A stretch of DNA of 64,000 nt from Streptomyces sp. NBC_00704 (lineage in GTDB: Bacteria; Actinomycetota; Actinomycetes; Streptomycetales; Streptomycetaceae): assembly GCF_036226605.1 (NCBI RefSeq), contig NZ_CP109000.1, positions 6,568,501 to 6,632,500 on the forward strand, read 5' to 3'. Each line of letters opens with the position of its first letter. Position 1 is the first letter of the stretch. Below the pieces are notes generated by a model, which saw only the letters and a list, made by a program, of their open reading frames with translations, had not been told where the DNA came from and did not search any database. Positions 32,944 through 45,501 of this stretch are shown here, in pieces. The position numbers and the translations under genes are program-made.

Positions 32944-34296
32944 GTGACAGATGAGAGGCTCGGACGGGTGAGCGAGACACCACCGAACACCCTGCAATAC
33001 CGCTTCGACGGGCCAGAAGACGCTCCCGTCCTGATCCTGGGTCCCTCGCTGGGCACCACCTGGCACATGTGGGACCGCCAGGTTCCCGAACTGGCCCAGC
33101 AGTGGCGGGTGTTCCGGTTCGATCTGCCGGGGCACGGCGGCGCGCCGGCCTACCCGGCGGGTTCCGTCGCCGACCTCGCAGCGCGGCTGCTCGCCACGCT
33201 CGACGGGCTCGGGGTGCAGCGCTTCGGCTACGCGGGCTGCGCGTTCGGCGGCGCGGTCGGCGTGGAGCTGGCCCTGCGCCATCCCGAACGCGTCGCCTCC
33301 CTCGCGCTGATCGCCGCCTCGCCGCGGTTCGGCACGGCCGACGAGTTCCGTCAGCGCGGCGTGATCGTGCGCACCAACGGCCTCGACCCCATCGCCCGCA
33401 CCTCGCCCGACCGCTGGTTCACCAGCGGCTTCGCGGCCGCGCAGCCCGCGATCACCGAGTGGGCCGTGCAGATGGTGCGCACCACCGACCCCGGCTGCTA
33501 CATCGCGGCCTGCGAGGCGCTGGCCGCGTTCGACGTGCGGGCGGAGATCGGTCTCGTCGGGGCCCCGACCCTGGTCCTGGTCGGCTCCGACGACCAGGTC
33601 ACCGGGCCCGCCGAGGCGCGCACCCTGGTGGCCGGCATCCCGGACGCCCGCCTCGCCGTCGTGCCCGGGGCCTCGCACCTGGTCCCGGTGGAGCAGCCCG
33701 CGGCCGTCACCGACCTGCTGGTCCGGCACTTCTCCACCGCCTGGCAGCCCGCCTACGACTCCGGCACCGGGCAGACGGCGATCCCCGGCATCCCCGTCCG
33801 GGTGCTGCCGAACCCGCCGCAGCAGTCCCAGCAGGTGCAGCAGCCCCCGCAGCCGTTCGCCATCGCGGAGATCGCGCCGGCCCCGGACCCGCGGCCGTCG
33901 GGGGCCCCGGGCCGCCCGGACCCCTACGACGCGGGTCTGAAGGTGCGCCGCGAGGTCCTCGGCGACGCCCACGTCGAGCGCGCGCTCGCCGGGGCCGACG
34001 ACTTCTCGGGCGACTTCCAGGAGTTCGTCACCCGCTACGCCTGGGGCGAGATCTGGGACCGGCCCGGCCTCGACCGGCGCTCGCGTTCCTGCGTCACGCT
34101 CACCGCGCTGGTCGCGGGCGGTCATCTGGAGGACCTCGCCTCCCACACGCGGGCGGCCCTGCGCAACGGCCTCACCCCGGACGAGATCAAGGAGATCCTG
34201 CTCCAGGCGGCCGTGTACTGCGGGGTGCCCGCGGCGAACAGCGCGTTCCGGGTCGCGCAGCAGGTCGTCCGCGAGGAGACGACGCCCACCGAGTGA
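32944..34296 (+). CDS. pcaL: PcaD-PcaC fusion (3-oxoadipate enol-lactonase / 4-carboxymuconolactone decarboxylase)
   Basis: Fusion protein of 450 residues covering two consecutive steps of the protocatechuate branch of the beta-ketoadipate pathway. Residues 8-270 form the alpha/beta-hydrolase lactonase (LGPSLGTTWHMWDRQ, RFDLPGHGGAP, VGSDDQVTGP, GASHLVPVEQP). A Pro/Gln-rich linker lies near 290-320. Residues 325-445 form the decarboxylase (DPYDAGLKVRREVLGDAHV, SHTRAALRNGLTPDEIKEIL). The nucleophile elbow reads GCAFG rather than G-x-S-x-G, so the expected Ser is Ala. No other pca genes are nearby, and the upstream flank is a transposase remnant, so the gene may have been separated from its operon. 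Confidence 0.8.
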   Translation: MTDERLGRVSETPPNTLQYRFDGPEDAPVLILGPSLGTTWHMWDRQVPELAQQWRVFRFDLPGHGGAPAYPAGSVADLAARLLATLDGLGVQRFGYAGCAFGGAVGVELALRHPERVASLALIAASPRFGTADEFRQRGVIVRTNGLDPIARTSPDRWFTSGFAAAQPAITEWAVQMVRTTDPGCYIAACEALAAFDVRAEIGLVGAPTLVLVGSDDQVTGPAEARTLVAGIPDARLAVVPGASHLVPVEQPAAVTDLLVRHFSTAWQPAYDSGTGQTAIPGIPVRVLPNPPQQSQQVQQPPQPFAIAEIAPAPDPRPSGAPGRPDPYDAGLKVRREVLGDAHVERALAGADDFSGDFQEFVTRYAWGEIWDRPGLDRRSRSCVTLTALVAGGHLEDLASHTRAALRNGLTPDEIKEILLQAAVYCGVPAANSAFRVAQQVVREETTPTE

Positions 34297-34329
34297 GGGG
34301 CGGTCGCGGCCCGGGTGCAGGATGGATGC

Positions 34330-34965
34330 ATGAAGCTCACCAAGATGTCGCACGCCTGTGTCCGTCTCGAGAAGGACGGCCGCACCCTCGTCCTCGATCC
34401 GGGCGCCTTCAGCGAGCAGGACGCGACCCTCGGCGCCGAGGCGATCCTGGTCACGCACGAGCACCTCGACCACTTCGACGAGAAGAGGCTGCGGACGGTC
34501 CTGGAGGCGGACCCGGCCGTCGAGGTCTGGACGCTGAGGTCCGTCGCGGAGAAGCTCTCCGCCGCCTTCCCCGGCCGAGTGCACACCGTCGGCCACGGCG
34601 ACACGTTCACCGCGGCGGGGTTCGACGTGCAGGTCCACGGCGAACTGCACGCCGTGATCCACCCGGACATCCCGCGCCTGACCAACGTCGGCTACCTCGT
34701 CGACGGCGGCCGCGTCTTCCACCCGGGTGACGCGCTGACGGTCCCCGACCGGCCCGTGGAGACGCTGATGCTGCCGGTGATGGCCCCCTGGAGCAAGATC
34801 TCCGAGGTCATCGACTACGTGCGCGAGGTGAAGCCGCAGCGCGCCTACGACATCCACGACGCCCTCCTCACCGACCTCGCCCGTCCGATCTACGACAACC
34901 AGATCGGAGCCCTCGGCGGCGCGCAGCACCTGCGGCTGGCGCCGGGGGAGAGCACGGCCCTGTGA
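34330..34965 (+). CDS. Metallo-beta-lactamase-fold hydrolase (UlaG-like)
   Basis: Cytoplasmic protein of 211 residues, start ATG 34330. The metal site is ILVTHEHLDHFDEKRL near residue 40 (H-x-H-x-D-H), with further ligands in ELHAVIHPD near 100 and FHPGDALTVP near 135, then IHDALLTD near 179. The compact size and absence of other domains fit the UlaG/YtnP-like small hydrolases. The substrate is unknown. The next gene, exonuclease III, begins 30 bases downstream, so the two may be co-transcribed. Confidence 0.82.
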   Translation: MKLTKMSHACVRLEKDGRTLVLDPGAFSEQDATLGAEAILVTHEHLDHFDEKRLRTVLEADPAVEVWTLRSVAEKLSAAFPGRVHTVGHGDTFTAAGFDVQVHGELHAVIHPDIPRLTNVGYLVDGGRVFHPGDALTVPDRPVETLMLPVMAPWSKISEVIDYVREVKPQRAYDIHDALLTDLARPIYDNQIGALGGAQHLRLAPGESTAL

Positions 34966-34995
34966 GTGTCGGTGGCTCCCGGTAGGTTGTGAGGC

Positions 34996-35775
34996 ATGCG
35001 CATCGCGACCTGGAACGTGAACTCGATCACCGCCCGCCTGCCGAGGCTCCTGGCCTGGCTGGAGAGCAGCGGCACCGATGTGCTGTGCCTCCAGGAGGCC
35101 AAGGTCGCCGAGGCGCAGTTCCCGCGTGATCAGCTGCGTGAGCTGGGCTACGAGGCCGCGGTGCACGCCACGGGCCGGTGGAACGGCGTGGCGGTGATCT
35201 CCCGGGTGGGTGTCGAGGACGTCGTCAAGGGGCTGCCCGGCGATCCCGGTTTCGACGGGGCGCCGGAGCCCCGGGCGATCTCGGCGACCTGCGGTCCGGT
35301 GCGCGTCTGGTCGGTGTACGTGCCCAACGGCCGCGAGGTCGGGCACCCGCACTACGCCTACAAGCTCCAGTGGTTCGAGGCGCTCAGGGCCGCGGTCGCG
35401 GGGGACGCGGCGGGCAGCCGCCCGTTCGCGGTCCTGGGCGACTACAACGTGGCCCCGACCGACGACGACGTCCACGACGTGGCGGCCTTCGAGGGCGCCA
35501 CCCATGTCACGCCGGCCGAGCGGGCGGCGCTGGCGTCCCTGCGGGAGGCCGGCCTGTCCGACGTCGTCCCGCGCCCCCTGAAGTACGACCATCCGTTCAC
35601 CTACTGGGACTACCGCCAGCTGTGCTTCCCCAAGAACCGCGGTATGCGGATCGACCTGGTGTACGGCAACGAGCCGTTCGCGAAGGCGGTCGAGGACGCC
35701 TACGTGGACCGTGAGGAGCGCAAGGGCAAGGGCGCCTCGGACCACGCCCCGGTCGTGGTCGACCTGGACGTCTGA
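34996..35775 (+). CDS. xth: Exodeoxyribonuclease III (AP endonuclease family)
   Basis: DNA repair nuclease of 259 residues that cleaves at abasic sites and degrades from 3' ends. Family motifs in order are ATWNVNSITARLPRL (residues 4-18), VLCLQEAKVAEAQFP (near 32, metal-binding Glu), YVPNGREVGHPHYAYKL (near 106), LGDYNVAPTDDDVHD (near 147) and KGASDHAPVVVDL at the C-terminus with the catalytic Asp-His. It is full length. The preceding MBL-fold gene ends 30 bases upstream. Confidence 0.93.
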   Translation: MRIATWNVNSITARLPRLLAWLESSGTDVLCLQEAKVAEAQFPRDQLRELGYEAAVHATGRWNGVAVISRVGVEDVVKGLPGDPGFDGAPEPRAISATCGPVRVWSVYVPNGREVGHPHYAYKLQWFEALRAAVAGDAAGSRPFAVLGDYNVAPTDDDVHDVAAFEGATHVTPAERAALASLREAGLSDVVPRPLKYDHPFTYWDYRQLCFPKNRGMRIDLVYGNEPFAKAVEDAYVDREERKGKGASDHAPVVVDLDV

Positions 35776-35945
35776 GTCGACGGCGGCCTTCCGGCGGCCC
35801 GGTGACCCCGGCTCCCCGTACCGCCGCGCGACCCCGTGTTCCGCGGCCCGGCGGCCCGGCCGCCCTCGTGGCGGGCCGTGGAGCGGGCCGGCCCGCGCCC
35901 GCGCGCCTGTGGTGCGGCTGCCCGGGCCGGTGTCACTCTGGGCTT

Positions 35946-36365
35946 ATGAACATCCCTTTCCTGGGCAACAAGAGCAAGGAGCGCCGGGCGGCGGTGCTGG
36001 CCGAGGACCCCGAGGGGATCGCCGAACTCCTCTCCGAATGCGAGGTGTTGCGCTCCCACGCGGCCCGGGAGGGGGTCGGACTCGACGACAGCGCCGACTC
36101 GCTGGAGGCGCTGGACCAGCTCCCGCCGCGCTGGCGGGAGGACGAGGAGAACCTGCCGTGGTTCGGCCATGACGCGGGGCTCTATCTGGGGACCGTCGTG
36201 GTGCGCACGGTGCCCGGCGCCGCATGGGTGATCAGGCCCGGCGGGGAGGCGGTCGTCCGGCTGACGTCCGGGCGGGAGATCGACGTCGTCGCGGCGGGGT
36301 TCGAGTGGGCGGCGACCGGGACCCCGGAACTGTCCCAGCTGTACGCCGAGGTGGCCGAACACTGA
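35946..36365 (+). CDS. Conserved hypothetical protein (139 aa), resembles DUF6278
   Basis: Small soluble protein starting at ATG 35946. The N-terminus MNIPFLGNKSKERRA is basic. It continues with LAEDPEGIAELLSECEVL and WREDEENLPWFGHDAGLYLG and ends ELSQLYAEVAEH. I recall this pattern from a streptomycete family called DUF6278, but the assignment is from memory. No catalytic motif, signal or membrane helix is visible. The function is unknown and the neighbours give no hint. Confidence 0.65.
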   Translation: MNIPFLGNKSKERRAAVLAEDPEGIAELLSECEVLRSHAAREGVGLDDSADSLEALDQLPPRWREDEENLPWFGHDAGLYLGTVVVRTVPGAAWVIRPGGEAVVRLTSGREIDVVAAGFEWAATGTPELSQLYAEVAEH

Positions 36366-36500
36366 CGCGGGTCCGGGCCGGCTTCCGACACTGCCGTAAA
36401 TACGGCTAATGCCCGCAAAATGCGTGTCGCTTCTTCACCCTGTCCTTATGTGGATAGTTTGCGGCGACCACGACACAGCTGAGAGTGAGTAGGGCTGCGC

Positions 36501-37244
<744 letters not shown>

Positions 37245-37260
37245 ACCCGGACGGCGGCAG

Positions 37261-37282
37261 CCGCGGGGCGCGTCCGCCCCGG
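37261..37282. terminator. Hairpin between convergent genes
   Basis: GGGGCG and CGCCCC arms around a four-base loop, with further flanking CCG/CGG pairing, lie in the 51-base gap between the GluA-like gene and the convergent hydrolase gene. The hairpin may terminate both. Confidence 0.45.
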
Positions 37283-37295
37283 CAGCGGCCGGAGA

Positions 37296-38864
37296 TCACT
37301 GCTCGCGCAGCGGGACCGACACGTACGACGGGTCGCTCGCCGGCGAGGAGAAGGTCAGCCGCGCGCCGGAGGGGTTGTGCTCCATGTAGAGCGGGTCCAC
37401 CGTGTCGACGACCAGGGCGAGCCGGTGCCCCGCCGGGACGTCGTAGGCCGTGGAGAGCATCTCCAGGTCGAGACCGAACGCCTTGCCGGGCGTGCGTCCG
37501 TGGAAGGTGTACGGCGCGTGGTCGACCAGCTTGCCGAGGCCGAGCGGCCCCACGTCGTACAGATAGGCGACGAGGGTGCCGCTCTCCTCGGTCGGGGTGA
37601 CGGTGGTGTGCAACGTCGCCGCTCCCCGGACGCGCTGGACCGTGGCGTACTTCGGCGACTGCCACACCGCCGCCCAGCGGCGGGGGAGCAGCGGGATCGC
37701 GGCGACCGGCGGCAGCTTGGCGAACTGGTCGAGGATGCCGGAGAGGAACACCGTCCCGCCGTCCGCGCCGGAGTCGACGTTCGTGTGGACGGTGGCGGCG
37801 CCGGCGAGGGCGATCTTGCCGCGCGTCGCGCTCACCGACTTCCAGTCCGGGTACCCCTCGTACCCGCCTCCGGTACGGGACTTGAGGCGCACGGGCGCCT
37901 CACGGTCGACGCCGTTGTCCTCGCCCTTGAGGTAGTGGTCGAACCAGCGCTCGGTGTCCGTCCACACGTCGTTGGGCAGTCCGAAGAGTCCGGTGATCTC
38001 GGCGGTCGCGTGGTCGCCCGGGCGGAACTCCAGCCGCTTCGGGCCGGTCAGCTGCTCGTAGAAGGCGGCGGACTGGAGGGGCGGGAAGATGCTGTCGCCC
38101 CAGGCGCCGGCGAGCAGCACCGCCGTGCCGCTGCGGTTGAGCCGGTCTGCATAGGTCGCGGGGGAACGTTTCTTCCCCCAGGCGATCAGGTCCTTCTCCT
38201 TCGTCAGGTCGCCGGAGCGGAAGGCGGAGAGGACGGCCCGCGACTCGGCGCTCTCCCGCCCGGTCGCCGTGCCGGCCGTGTCGAGGACGGCGGCGGCCTG
38301 GAGGTGCTGGGTGCTGCCCGAGTAGATCGAGTCGATGAGGTCGCCCCAGCCGCTGAGCGAGGCGACGGCCCGCACGCGCGGGTCGTGGGCGGCCGCCAGG
38401 AGGCTGATCCCGGCGCCGTAGGAGACGCCCGCCATTCCGATGTGCCGGGCGTCGGCGGGGGTGTGGGCGAGGGCCCAGTCGACGACCTTGGAGGCGTCGG
38501 CCACGTCGTGCGGGCCCGCCACGTCGATCTCCCCGCCGGACTGCCAGAAGCCCCGCACGTTGTAACTGAGCACCACATAGCCCGCGTCGGCGAGCCGCTG
38601 TGCCTGCGCCAGGTATTCGACCTGCGGGAAGCCCCAGCTCGTCGGCAGCACGACGAGCGGGTAGCGGCGGGTTCCGTCGGCCCCGGCCGGGGTGACGACG
38701 TTGGCCTTGAGGACGGTCCCGCCGTCCCCGGCGATGTCGACGTAGCGCACGCCGTTCCCGGCGGCGTGGGCCGCGGGCGCCAGGCCCAGGACCCCGCCGG
38801 CGATCAGGGAGGCGGAGACGGCGCCCGCGGCGGTCGTGCGCAGAGCCCTGCGGTGCTGTCCCAC
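37296..38864 (-). CDS. Secreted CocE/PepX-type serine hydrolase
   Basis: Predicted exported alpha/beta-hydrolase of 522 residues of the X-Pro dipeptidyl-peptidase/CocE superfamily. GTG 38864 is chosen because GAGGAG precedes it by six bases. A signal peptide ends near residue 32 (APAAHAAG). Catalytic residues are visible as Ser in GMAGVSYGAGISLL near 140, Asp in AGAWGDSIFPP near 252 and His in FRPGDHATAEI near 285. The C-terminal half (about 335-520) is the jelly-roll PepX_C-like domain (LYDVGPLGLGKLVDHAPY, MEHNPSGARLTF). It may act on esters or on proline-containing peptides; the substrate is not decided by sequence. Confidence 0.83.
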   Translation of the reverse strand: MGQHRRALRTTAAGAVSASLIAGGVLGLAPAAHAAGNGVRYVDIAGDGGTVLKANVVTPAGADGTRRYPLVVLPTSWGFPQVEYLAQAQRLADAGYVVLSYNVRGFWQSGGEIDVAGPHDVADASKVVDWALAHTPADARHIGMAGVSYGAGISLLAAAHDPRVRAVASLSGWGDLIDSIYSGSTQHLQAAAVLDTAGTATGRESAESRAVLSAFRSGDLTKEKDLIAWGKKRSPATYADRLNRSGTAVLLAGAWGDSIFPPLQSAAFYEQLTGPKRLEFRPGDHATAEITGLFGLPNDVWTDTERWFDHYLKGEDNGVDREAPVRLKSRTGGGYEGYPDWKSVSATRGKIALAGAATVHTNVDSGADGGTVFLSGILDQFAKLPPVAAIPLLPRRWAAVWQSPKYATVQRVRGAATLHTTVTPTEESGTLVAYLYDVGPLGLGKLVDHAPYTFHGRTPGKAFGLDLEMLSTAYDVPAGHRLALVVDTVDPLYMEHNPSGARLTFSSPASDPSYVSVPLREQ

Positions 38865-38943
38865 GATTAACTCCTCAACTTCCCGCGTCACAAAGTGACC
38901 CGACGGTAACCGCAGGGGCGACCACGGGTAACCCGTCGGTAAG

Positions 38944-39690
38944 TTACGTGGGAGTAACGATTGTCGTCGCAGGCAGCGGGGTCCGGGCCGCACGCGTCAC
39001 GTCGTCGACCAGCTCGACGACGTCGGGGCCGTACGCCTGAGAGTTGACGACCTTCAGCAGCAGGACGAAGGAGCCGTCGCCGTACTTGCGCGCCAGTCGC
39101 TCGTGGTGGCGGGCGAGGTAGCGGGTGGCCGCCTGGTTGGTGATCGCGCGCTGCCCGCAGAACAGGAACACCGGCCGCTCCCCGCGGCGCTGACCCACCG
39201 TCAGCCGGGCCAGCAGCACGTACTCGGTGACGCCAGGATCGATCCGGTAGTCCTCCCCGCCGATCCGGAACGCGCCGCGGTCCGGGCCGGGCTCGGCGTC
39301 GGCGTTCACCCGGACGCCCGGCAGCAGGGAGGAGAGGTGCGCCGCCATACGGCGGTTCGAGGACGGCCCGCCGACACAGAACTCCGTGCGGTCCCCGAAG
39401 CCCTGACGGGCCGTGTCGTGACCGACGACCTGGGCGTGGGCGTTGCAGTCCTTGATGAGCGCGGACAGCTCCAGCAGGGCGAACACGTCGTTGCGCATCA
39501 CCGACAGCTCGGCGCCGCCCGCCTCCCGGTTCACCACGAGCAGCGACTCCGAGTTGTCCGGCAGCCCGAAGAACGCCTGCTTGCGCCGAAGTCTGCGCCT
39601 CCACAGACAGGTCCGCGCCACCCAGCCGAGCGCGGCGCTGACGGCCGCCGCTATGACGCCCAGGACGATGTTGCGCACGTCGTCGTTCAT
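38944..39690 (-). CDS. Hypothetical membrane-anchored protein (248 aa)
   Basis: No family with a known role recognised. The start is taken as ATG 39690 (MNDDVRNIVLG), eight codons inside a longer frame. One N-terminal membrane anchor spans residues 7-28, followed by a basic stop-transfer region (WRRRLRRK). The remainder is soluble: SESLLVVNREAGGAELSVMR, ELSALIKDCNAHAQVVGHD, RTEFCVGGPSSNRRMAAHL and LARKYGDGSFVLLLKVVNSQ. The pattern CVGGPxxN near residue 108 and FLFCGQRAITNQAATRYLA are reminiscent of a nucleotide- or substrate-binding surface. The gene is divergent from the gamma-glutamyltransferase gene. Confidence 0.65.
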   Translation of the reverse strand: MNDDVRNIVLGVIAAAVSAALGWVARTCLWRRRLRRKQAFFGLPDNSESLLVVNREAGGAELSVMRNDVFALLELSALIKDCNAHAQVVGHDTARQGFGDRTEFCVGGPSSNRRMAAHLSSLLPGVRVNADAEPGPDRGAFRIGGEDYRIDPGVTEYVLLARLTVGQRRGERPVFLFCGQRAITNQAATRYLARHHERLARKYGDGSFVLLLKVVNSQAYGPDVVELVDDVTRAARTPLPATTIVTPT

Positions 39691-39832
39691 GGGCGCGCAT
39701 GCTAGCGGGCCCACCGGCCCGAGGCGTACCCGTGTTCGAGGTGTGGCAGTCGTATGACAGTGCCTTGAAGGTGTCTGTCGGGGCCCCCCGAATGTGGTTA
39801 CGCTGCGCGGACGGTTCGGACTGGAGGTACGG

Positions 39833-41659
39833 ATGCGTCGCCCTGTCCCGCGGAAACTGTCGGTCCTGGCGGTCTCGGCCGCCGTCGTCGCCGTGGGGGC
39901 CGCGGCGCCGCCCAGCGCCGCGCCACCCGCCGCACAGCGGACGGCGGTCGCGAAGACGCCGGTCGCCGTCGGCTACGGCGGCGCCGTGGCCAGCGTCGAC
40001 GCGGACGCCACGGCCGCCGGCATCGAGGTGCTGAGGAAGGGCGGCAACGCCGTCGACGCGGCCGTCGCCACCGCCGCGGCCCTCGGCGTCACCGAGCCCT
40101 ACTCCTCCGGCGTCGGCGGAGGCGGCTACTTCGTCTACTACGACGCCAAGTCCCGTACCGTGCACACCATCGACGGCCGCGAGACCGCCCCGCTGACCGC
40201 GGACTCCGGCCTCTTCCTGGAGAACGGCAAGCCGCTCGCCTTCGCGGACGCCGTCACCAGCGGCCTCGGCGTCGGCACCCCGGGAACGCCCGCCACCTGG
40301 GCGACGGCACTGGGCAAGTGGGGCAGCCGACGGCTCGGCGCCGTCCTGCGGCCCGCCGAGCGCCTCGCCCGCGACGGCTTCACCGTCGACGACACCTTCC
40401 GCTCCCAGACCGCCGCCAACGAGACCCGCTTCCGTGCCTTCCCGGACACGGCGAAGCTGTTCCTGCCCGGCGGCCGGCTGCCCGTCGTCGGCTCCACCTT
40501 CAAGAACCCCGACCTCGCCCGCACCTACAAGGAGCTGGGCGCCAGGGGCGTCGACGCGATCTACCGCGGCGACCTCGGCAGGGACATCGTCGCCACGGTG
40601 AACCACCCGCCCGTGGACCCGGCTTCGGGCTGGAACGCCCGGCCCGGCGAACTGTCCGCCAAGGACCTCGCCGCCTACCGCGCCAAGCTCCAGGCGCCCA
40701 CGAAGACCTCGTACCGCGGCCTCGGCGTCTACTCCATCGCGCCCTCGTCCTCGGGCGGCACCACGGTCGGCGAGGCGCTCAACATCCTGGAGCGCACGAA
40801 CCTGGCGAAGGCGAGCGAGACGCGGTACCTGCACCGCTACATCGAGGCCAGCCGCATCGCGTTCGCCGACCGCGGGCGCTGGGTCGGCGACCCCGCCTTC
40901 GAGGACGTCCCCACCCGGCAGCTGCTGTCGCAGAGGTACGCCGACTCGCGCGCCTGCCTCATCAAGGACGACGCCGTGCTCACCAGCCCGCTCGCGCCCG
41001 GCGACCCGCGCCACCCGGCCGCCTGCGGCGCCGGCGGCACCGCGGCGCCCACGACCTACGAGGGCGAGAACACCACGCACCTCACCGTCGCCGACAAGTG
41101 GGGCGACGTCGTCTCCTACACCCTGACCATCGAGCAGACCGGCGGCAGCGGCATCACCGTGCCCGGCCGCGGCTTCCTGCTCAACAACGAACTGACGGAC
41201 TTCTCCTTCGCCCCGGCCAGCCCGGCCGTCCACGACCCGAACCTGCCCGGCCCGGGCAAGCGGCCGCGCTCGTCGATCTCGCCGACCATCGTGCTCGACC
41301 GCCACGACAGGCCCGTCGTCGCGCTCGGCTCGCCCGGCGGCGCGACCATCATCACCACCGTGCTGCAGACCCTCACCGAGTTCCTCGACCGCGGCCTGCC
41401 GCTCGTCGACGCGATCGCCGCGCCGCGCGCGAGCCAGCGCAACGCGGCCCAGACGGAACTGGAGCCCGCCCTCTACGACGACACCAGCCCCACCGGTCTT
41501 CGGGCGCGCCTGGAGGCCCTCGGACACTCCTTCAAGCTCAACCCCGAGATCGGCGCGGCGACGGGCGTGCAGCGGCTGCCGAACGGCGAGTGGCTGGCCG
41601 CGGCCGAGACCGTACGGCGCGGCGGCGGTTCGGCCCAGGTGGTCCGCCCGGCGCGGTAG
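39833..41659 (+). CDS. ggt: Gamma-glutamyltransferase, secreted
   Basis: Periplasm-type N-terminal nucleophile hydrolase of 608 residues that cleaves or transfers the gamma-glutamyl group of glutathione-like peptides. ATG 39833 follows GGAGG. A signal peptide ends near residue 36 (APPSAAPP). The large subunit begins with DADATAAGIEVLRKGGNAVD. The autoprocessing site and nucleophile Thr lie in GENTTHLTVADKWG near residue 420. Downstream, LLNNELTDFSF, PRSSISPTIVLD and GSPGGATIITTVLQ are family hallmarks. The gene converges on the Clp ATPase gene with only three bases between the stops. Confidence 0.93.
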   Translation: MRRPVPRKLSVLAVSAAVVAVGAAAPPSAAPPAAQRTAVAKTPVAVGYGGAVASVDADATAAGIEVLRKGGNAVDAAVATAAALGVTEPYSSGVGGGGYFVYYDAKSRTVHTIDGRETAPLTADSGLFLENGKPLAFADAVTSGLGVGTPGTPATWATALGKWGSRRLGAVLRPAERLARDGFTVDDTFRSQTAANETRFRAFPDTAKLFLPGGRLPVVGSTFKNPDLARTYKELGARGVDAIYRGDLGRDIVATVNHPPVDPASGWNARPGELSAKDLAAYRAKLQAPTKTSYRGLGVYSIAPSSSGGTTVGEALNILERTNLAKASETRYLHRYIEASRIAFADRGRWVGDPAFEDVPTRQLLSQRYADSRACLIKDDAVLTSPLAPGDPRHPAACGAGGTAAPTTYEGENTTHLTVADKWGDVVSYTLTIEQTGGSGITVPGRGFLLNNELTDFSFAPASPAVHDPNLPGPGKRPRSSISPTIVLDRHDRPVVALGSPGGATIITTVLQTLTEFLDRGLPLVDAIAAPRASQRNAAQTELEPALYDDTSPTGLRARLEALGHSFKLNPEIGAATGVQRLPNGEWLAAAETVRRGGGSAQVVRPAR

Positions 41660-41662
41660 CGC

Positions 41663-44221
<2,559 letters not shown>

Positions 44222-44730
44222 GGCGTTCCGTTCCATGGACGTGCGATGCGCTGCGCTGCCGGGTGCCCTCGGCTGGGGCGGACACACCCACCTTCGCACG
44301 CCCGCCGACCGCGGGCACGCGCAGGAACACCCGCGAACGTCAGGCCCGGCGGGCGACCAGCCACGGCGCCCCGCGACGCCCCGCGCCGGGCCAGGTGTCC
44401 CGTGCCCGGCCGGGTGTCCCATGCCTCCGGGGCGACGCGAGCGCCGGTGGCGTCCCGCCGCGGGGGTGGTGTCCCGCGAGGGTCGCCCCGTGCCCCTGGG
44501 ATGCCGTGACCACCTGTGGCGCCCCACCTGGCGGTGGCGGGGGCGGCCCACGTGCGGTGGTGTCGCGCGTGGTGGGGGCGGCCCCGTGCCCGGGGGGTGA
44601 CGCGACAGCCCGTGGCGTGCGCGGTGCCGTGGTTCCCGCGGGGCGGGGGTTGCCGCGTGCCGGGGGCGACGCGAGCGCCTGTCGTCGGCGTGGCGGTGGG
44701 GCCCGCGTGCCGGGGGCGTTCCCGGTGGTC
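44222..44730. repeat. Non-coding region with degenerate about 32-base GC-rich repeats
   Basis: The 509 bases between clp and map hold no supported gene. Degenerate copies of a unit like GTGCCGGGGGCGACGCGAGC followed by GCCTGTGGCGT recur at about 44420, 44488, 44585 and 44656, with a short copy near 44706. Spacing is irregular and copies differ at several positions. Confidence 0.45.
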
Positions 44731-45501
44731 TCAGCCCCGCTGGGTGAGCACGCGGGGGCCGTTGTCCGTGATGGCCACCGTGTGTTCCGTGTGGGCCGCT
44801 CTGGAGCCGTCGTTGGTGCGCAGGGTCCAGCCGTCGGGAGCGACGTGGTAGTCGTCGCCGCCGCCGGCGATCAGCATCGGCTCGATGGCGATGACCATGC
44901 CGTGGCGCAGCGGCAGGCCCCGGCCGGGCCGGCCCTCGTTCGGGATCGCCGGGTCCTCGTGCATGCGGCGGCCCACGCCGTGGCCCCCGAAGTCGTCCAT
45001 GATCCCGTACCCGGCGCCCCGGCAGACCGTGCCGATCGCGTGCGCGATGTCGCCCACGCGGTTGCCGACGAGGGCCGCCCCGATTCCGGCGGCGAGCGCG
45101 CGCTCGGCGGTCTCGACGAGCCGGACGTCCTGCGGGCGGGCCCGGCCCACGGTGAAGCTGATCGCGGAGTCGCCCACCCAGCCGTCCAGCTCGGCGCCGC
45201 AGTCGATCGACACCAGGTCGCCGTCGCGCAGCCGGTGGCGGGTGGGGACGCCGTGCACGATCGCGTCGTTCACGGAGGCGCAGATCACCGCGGGGAAGGG
45301 CGTGGGCGCGAAGGACGGGCGGTAGCCGAGGAAGGGCGACGACGCCCCCGCCTCCCGCAGCACGTCGTGCGCCACCTCGTCCAGCTCCAGCAGGGACACG
45401 CCCACGTCGGCGGCTTCGCGCACGGCCGTCAGGGCTCGCGCCACGACCTGGCCCGCCTCGTACATGGCGTCGATCGATGTGTCCGTCTTCAGCTCTACCA
45501 T
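44731..45501 (-). CDS. map: Methionine aminopeptidase, type I
   Basis: Metalloenzyme of 256 residues removing the initiator methionine from nascent proteins. Metal ligands are visible in VSIDCGAELDGWVGDSAISF near residue 98 (two Asp), GGHGVGRRMHEDPAIPN near 171 (His), IAIEPML near 205 (Glu) and AAHTEHTVAI near 236 (Glu). An upstream HGVPT motif gives the substrate-pocket His. Streptomycetes carry several map genes, and this looks like an accessory copy paired with the divergent XRE gene. The -10 lies seven bases before the ATG, so the transcript is probably leaderless. Confidence 0.92.
   Translation of the reverse strand: MVELKTDTSIDAMYEAGQVVARALTAVREAADVGVSLLELDEVAHDVLREAGASSPFLGYRPSFAPTPFPAVICASVNDAIVHGVPTRHRLRDGDLVSIDCGAELDGWVGDSAISFTVGRARPQDVRLVETAERALAAGIGAALVGNRVGDIAHAIGTVCRGAGYGIMDDFGGHGVGRRMHEDPAIPNEGRPGRGLPLRHGMVIAIEPMLIAGGGDDYHVAPDGWTLRTNDGSRAAHTEHTVAITDNGPRVLTQRG

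Noticed and set aside
44398..44725. Possible CRISPR array before the clp gene
   Set aside because: Copies are degenerate, spacing is irregular, no cas genes are near, and the composition is extremely GC-rich.
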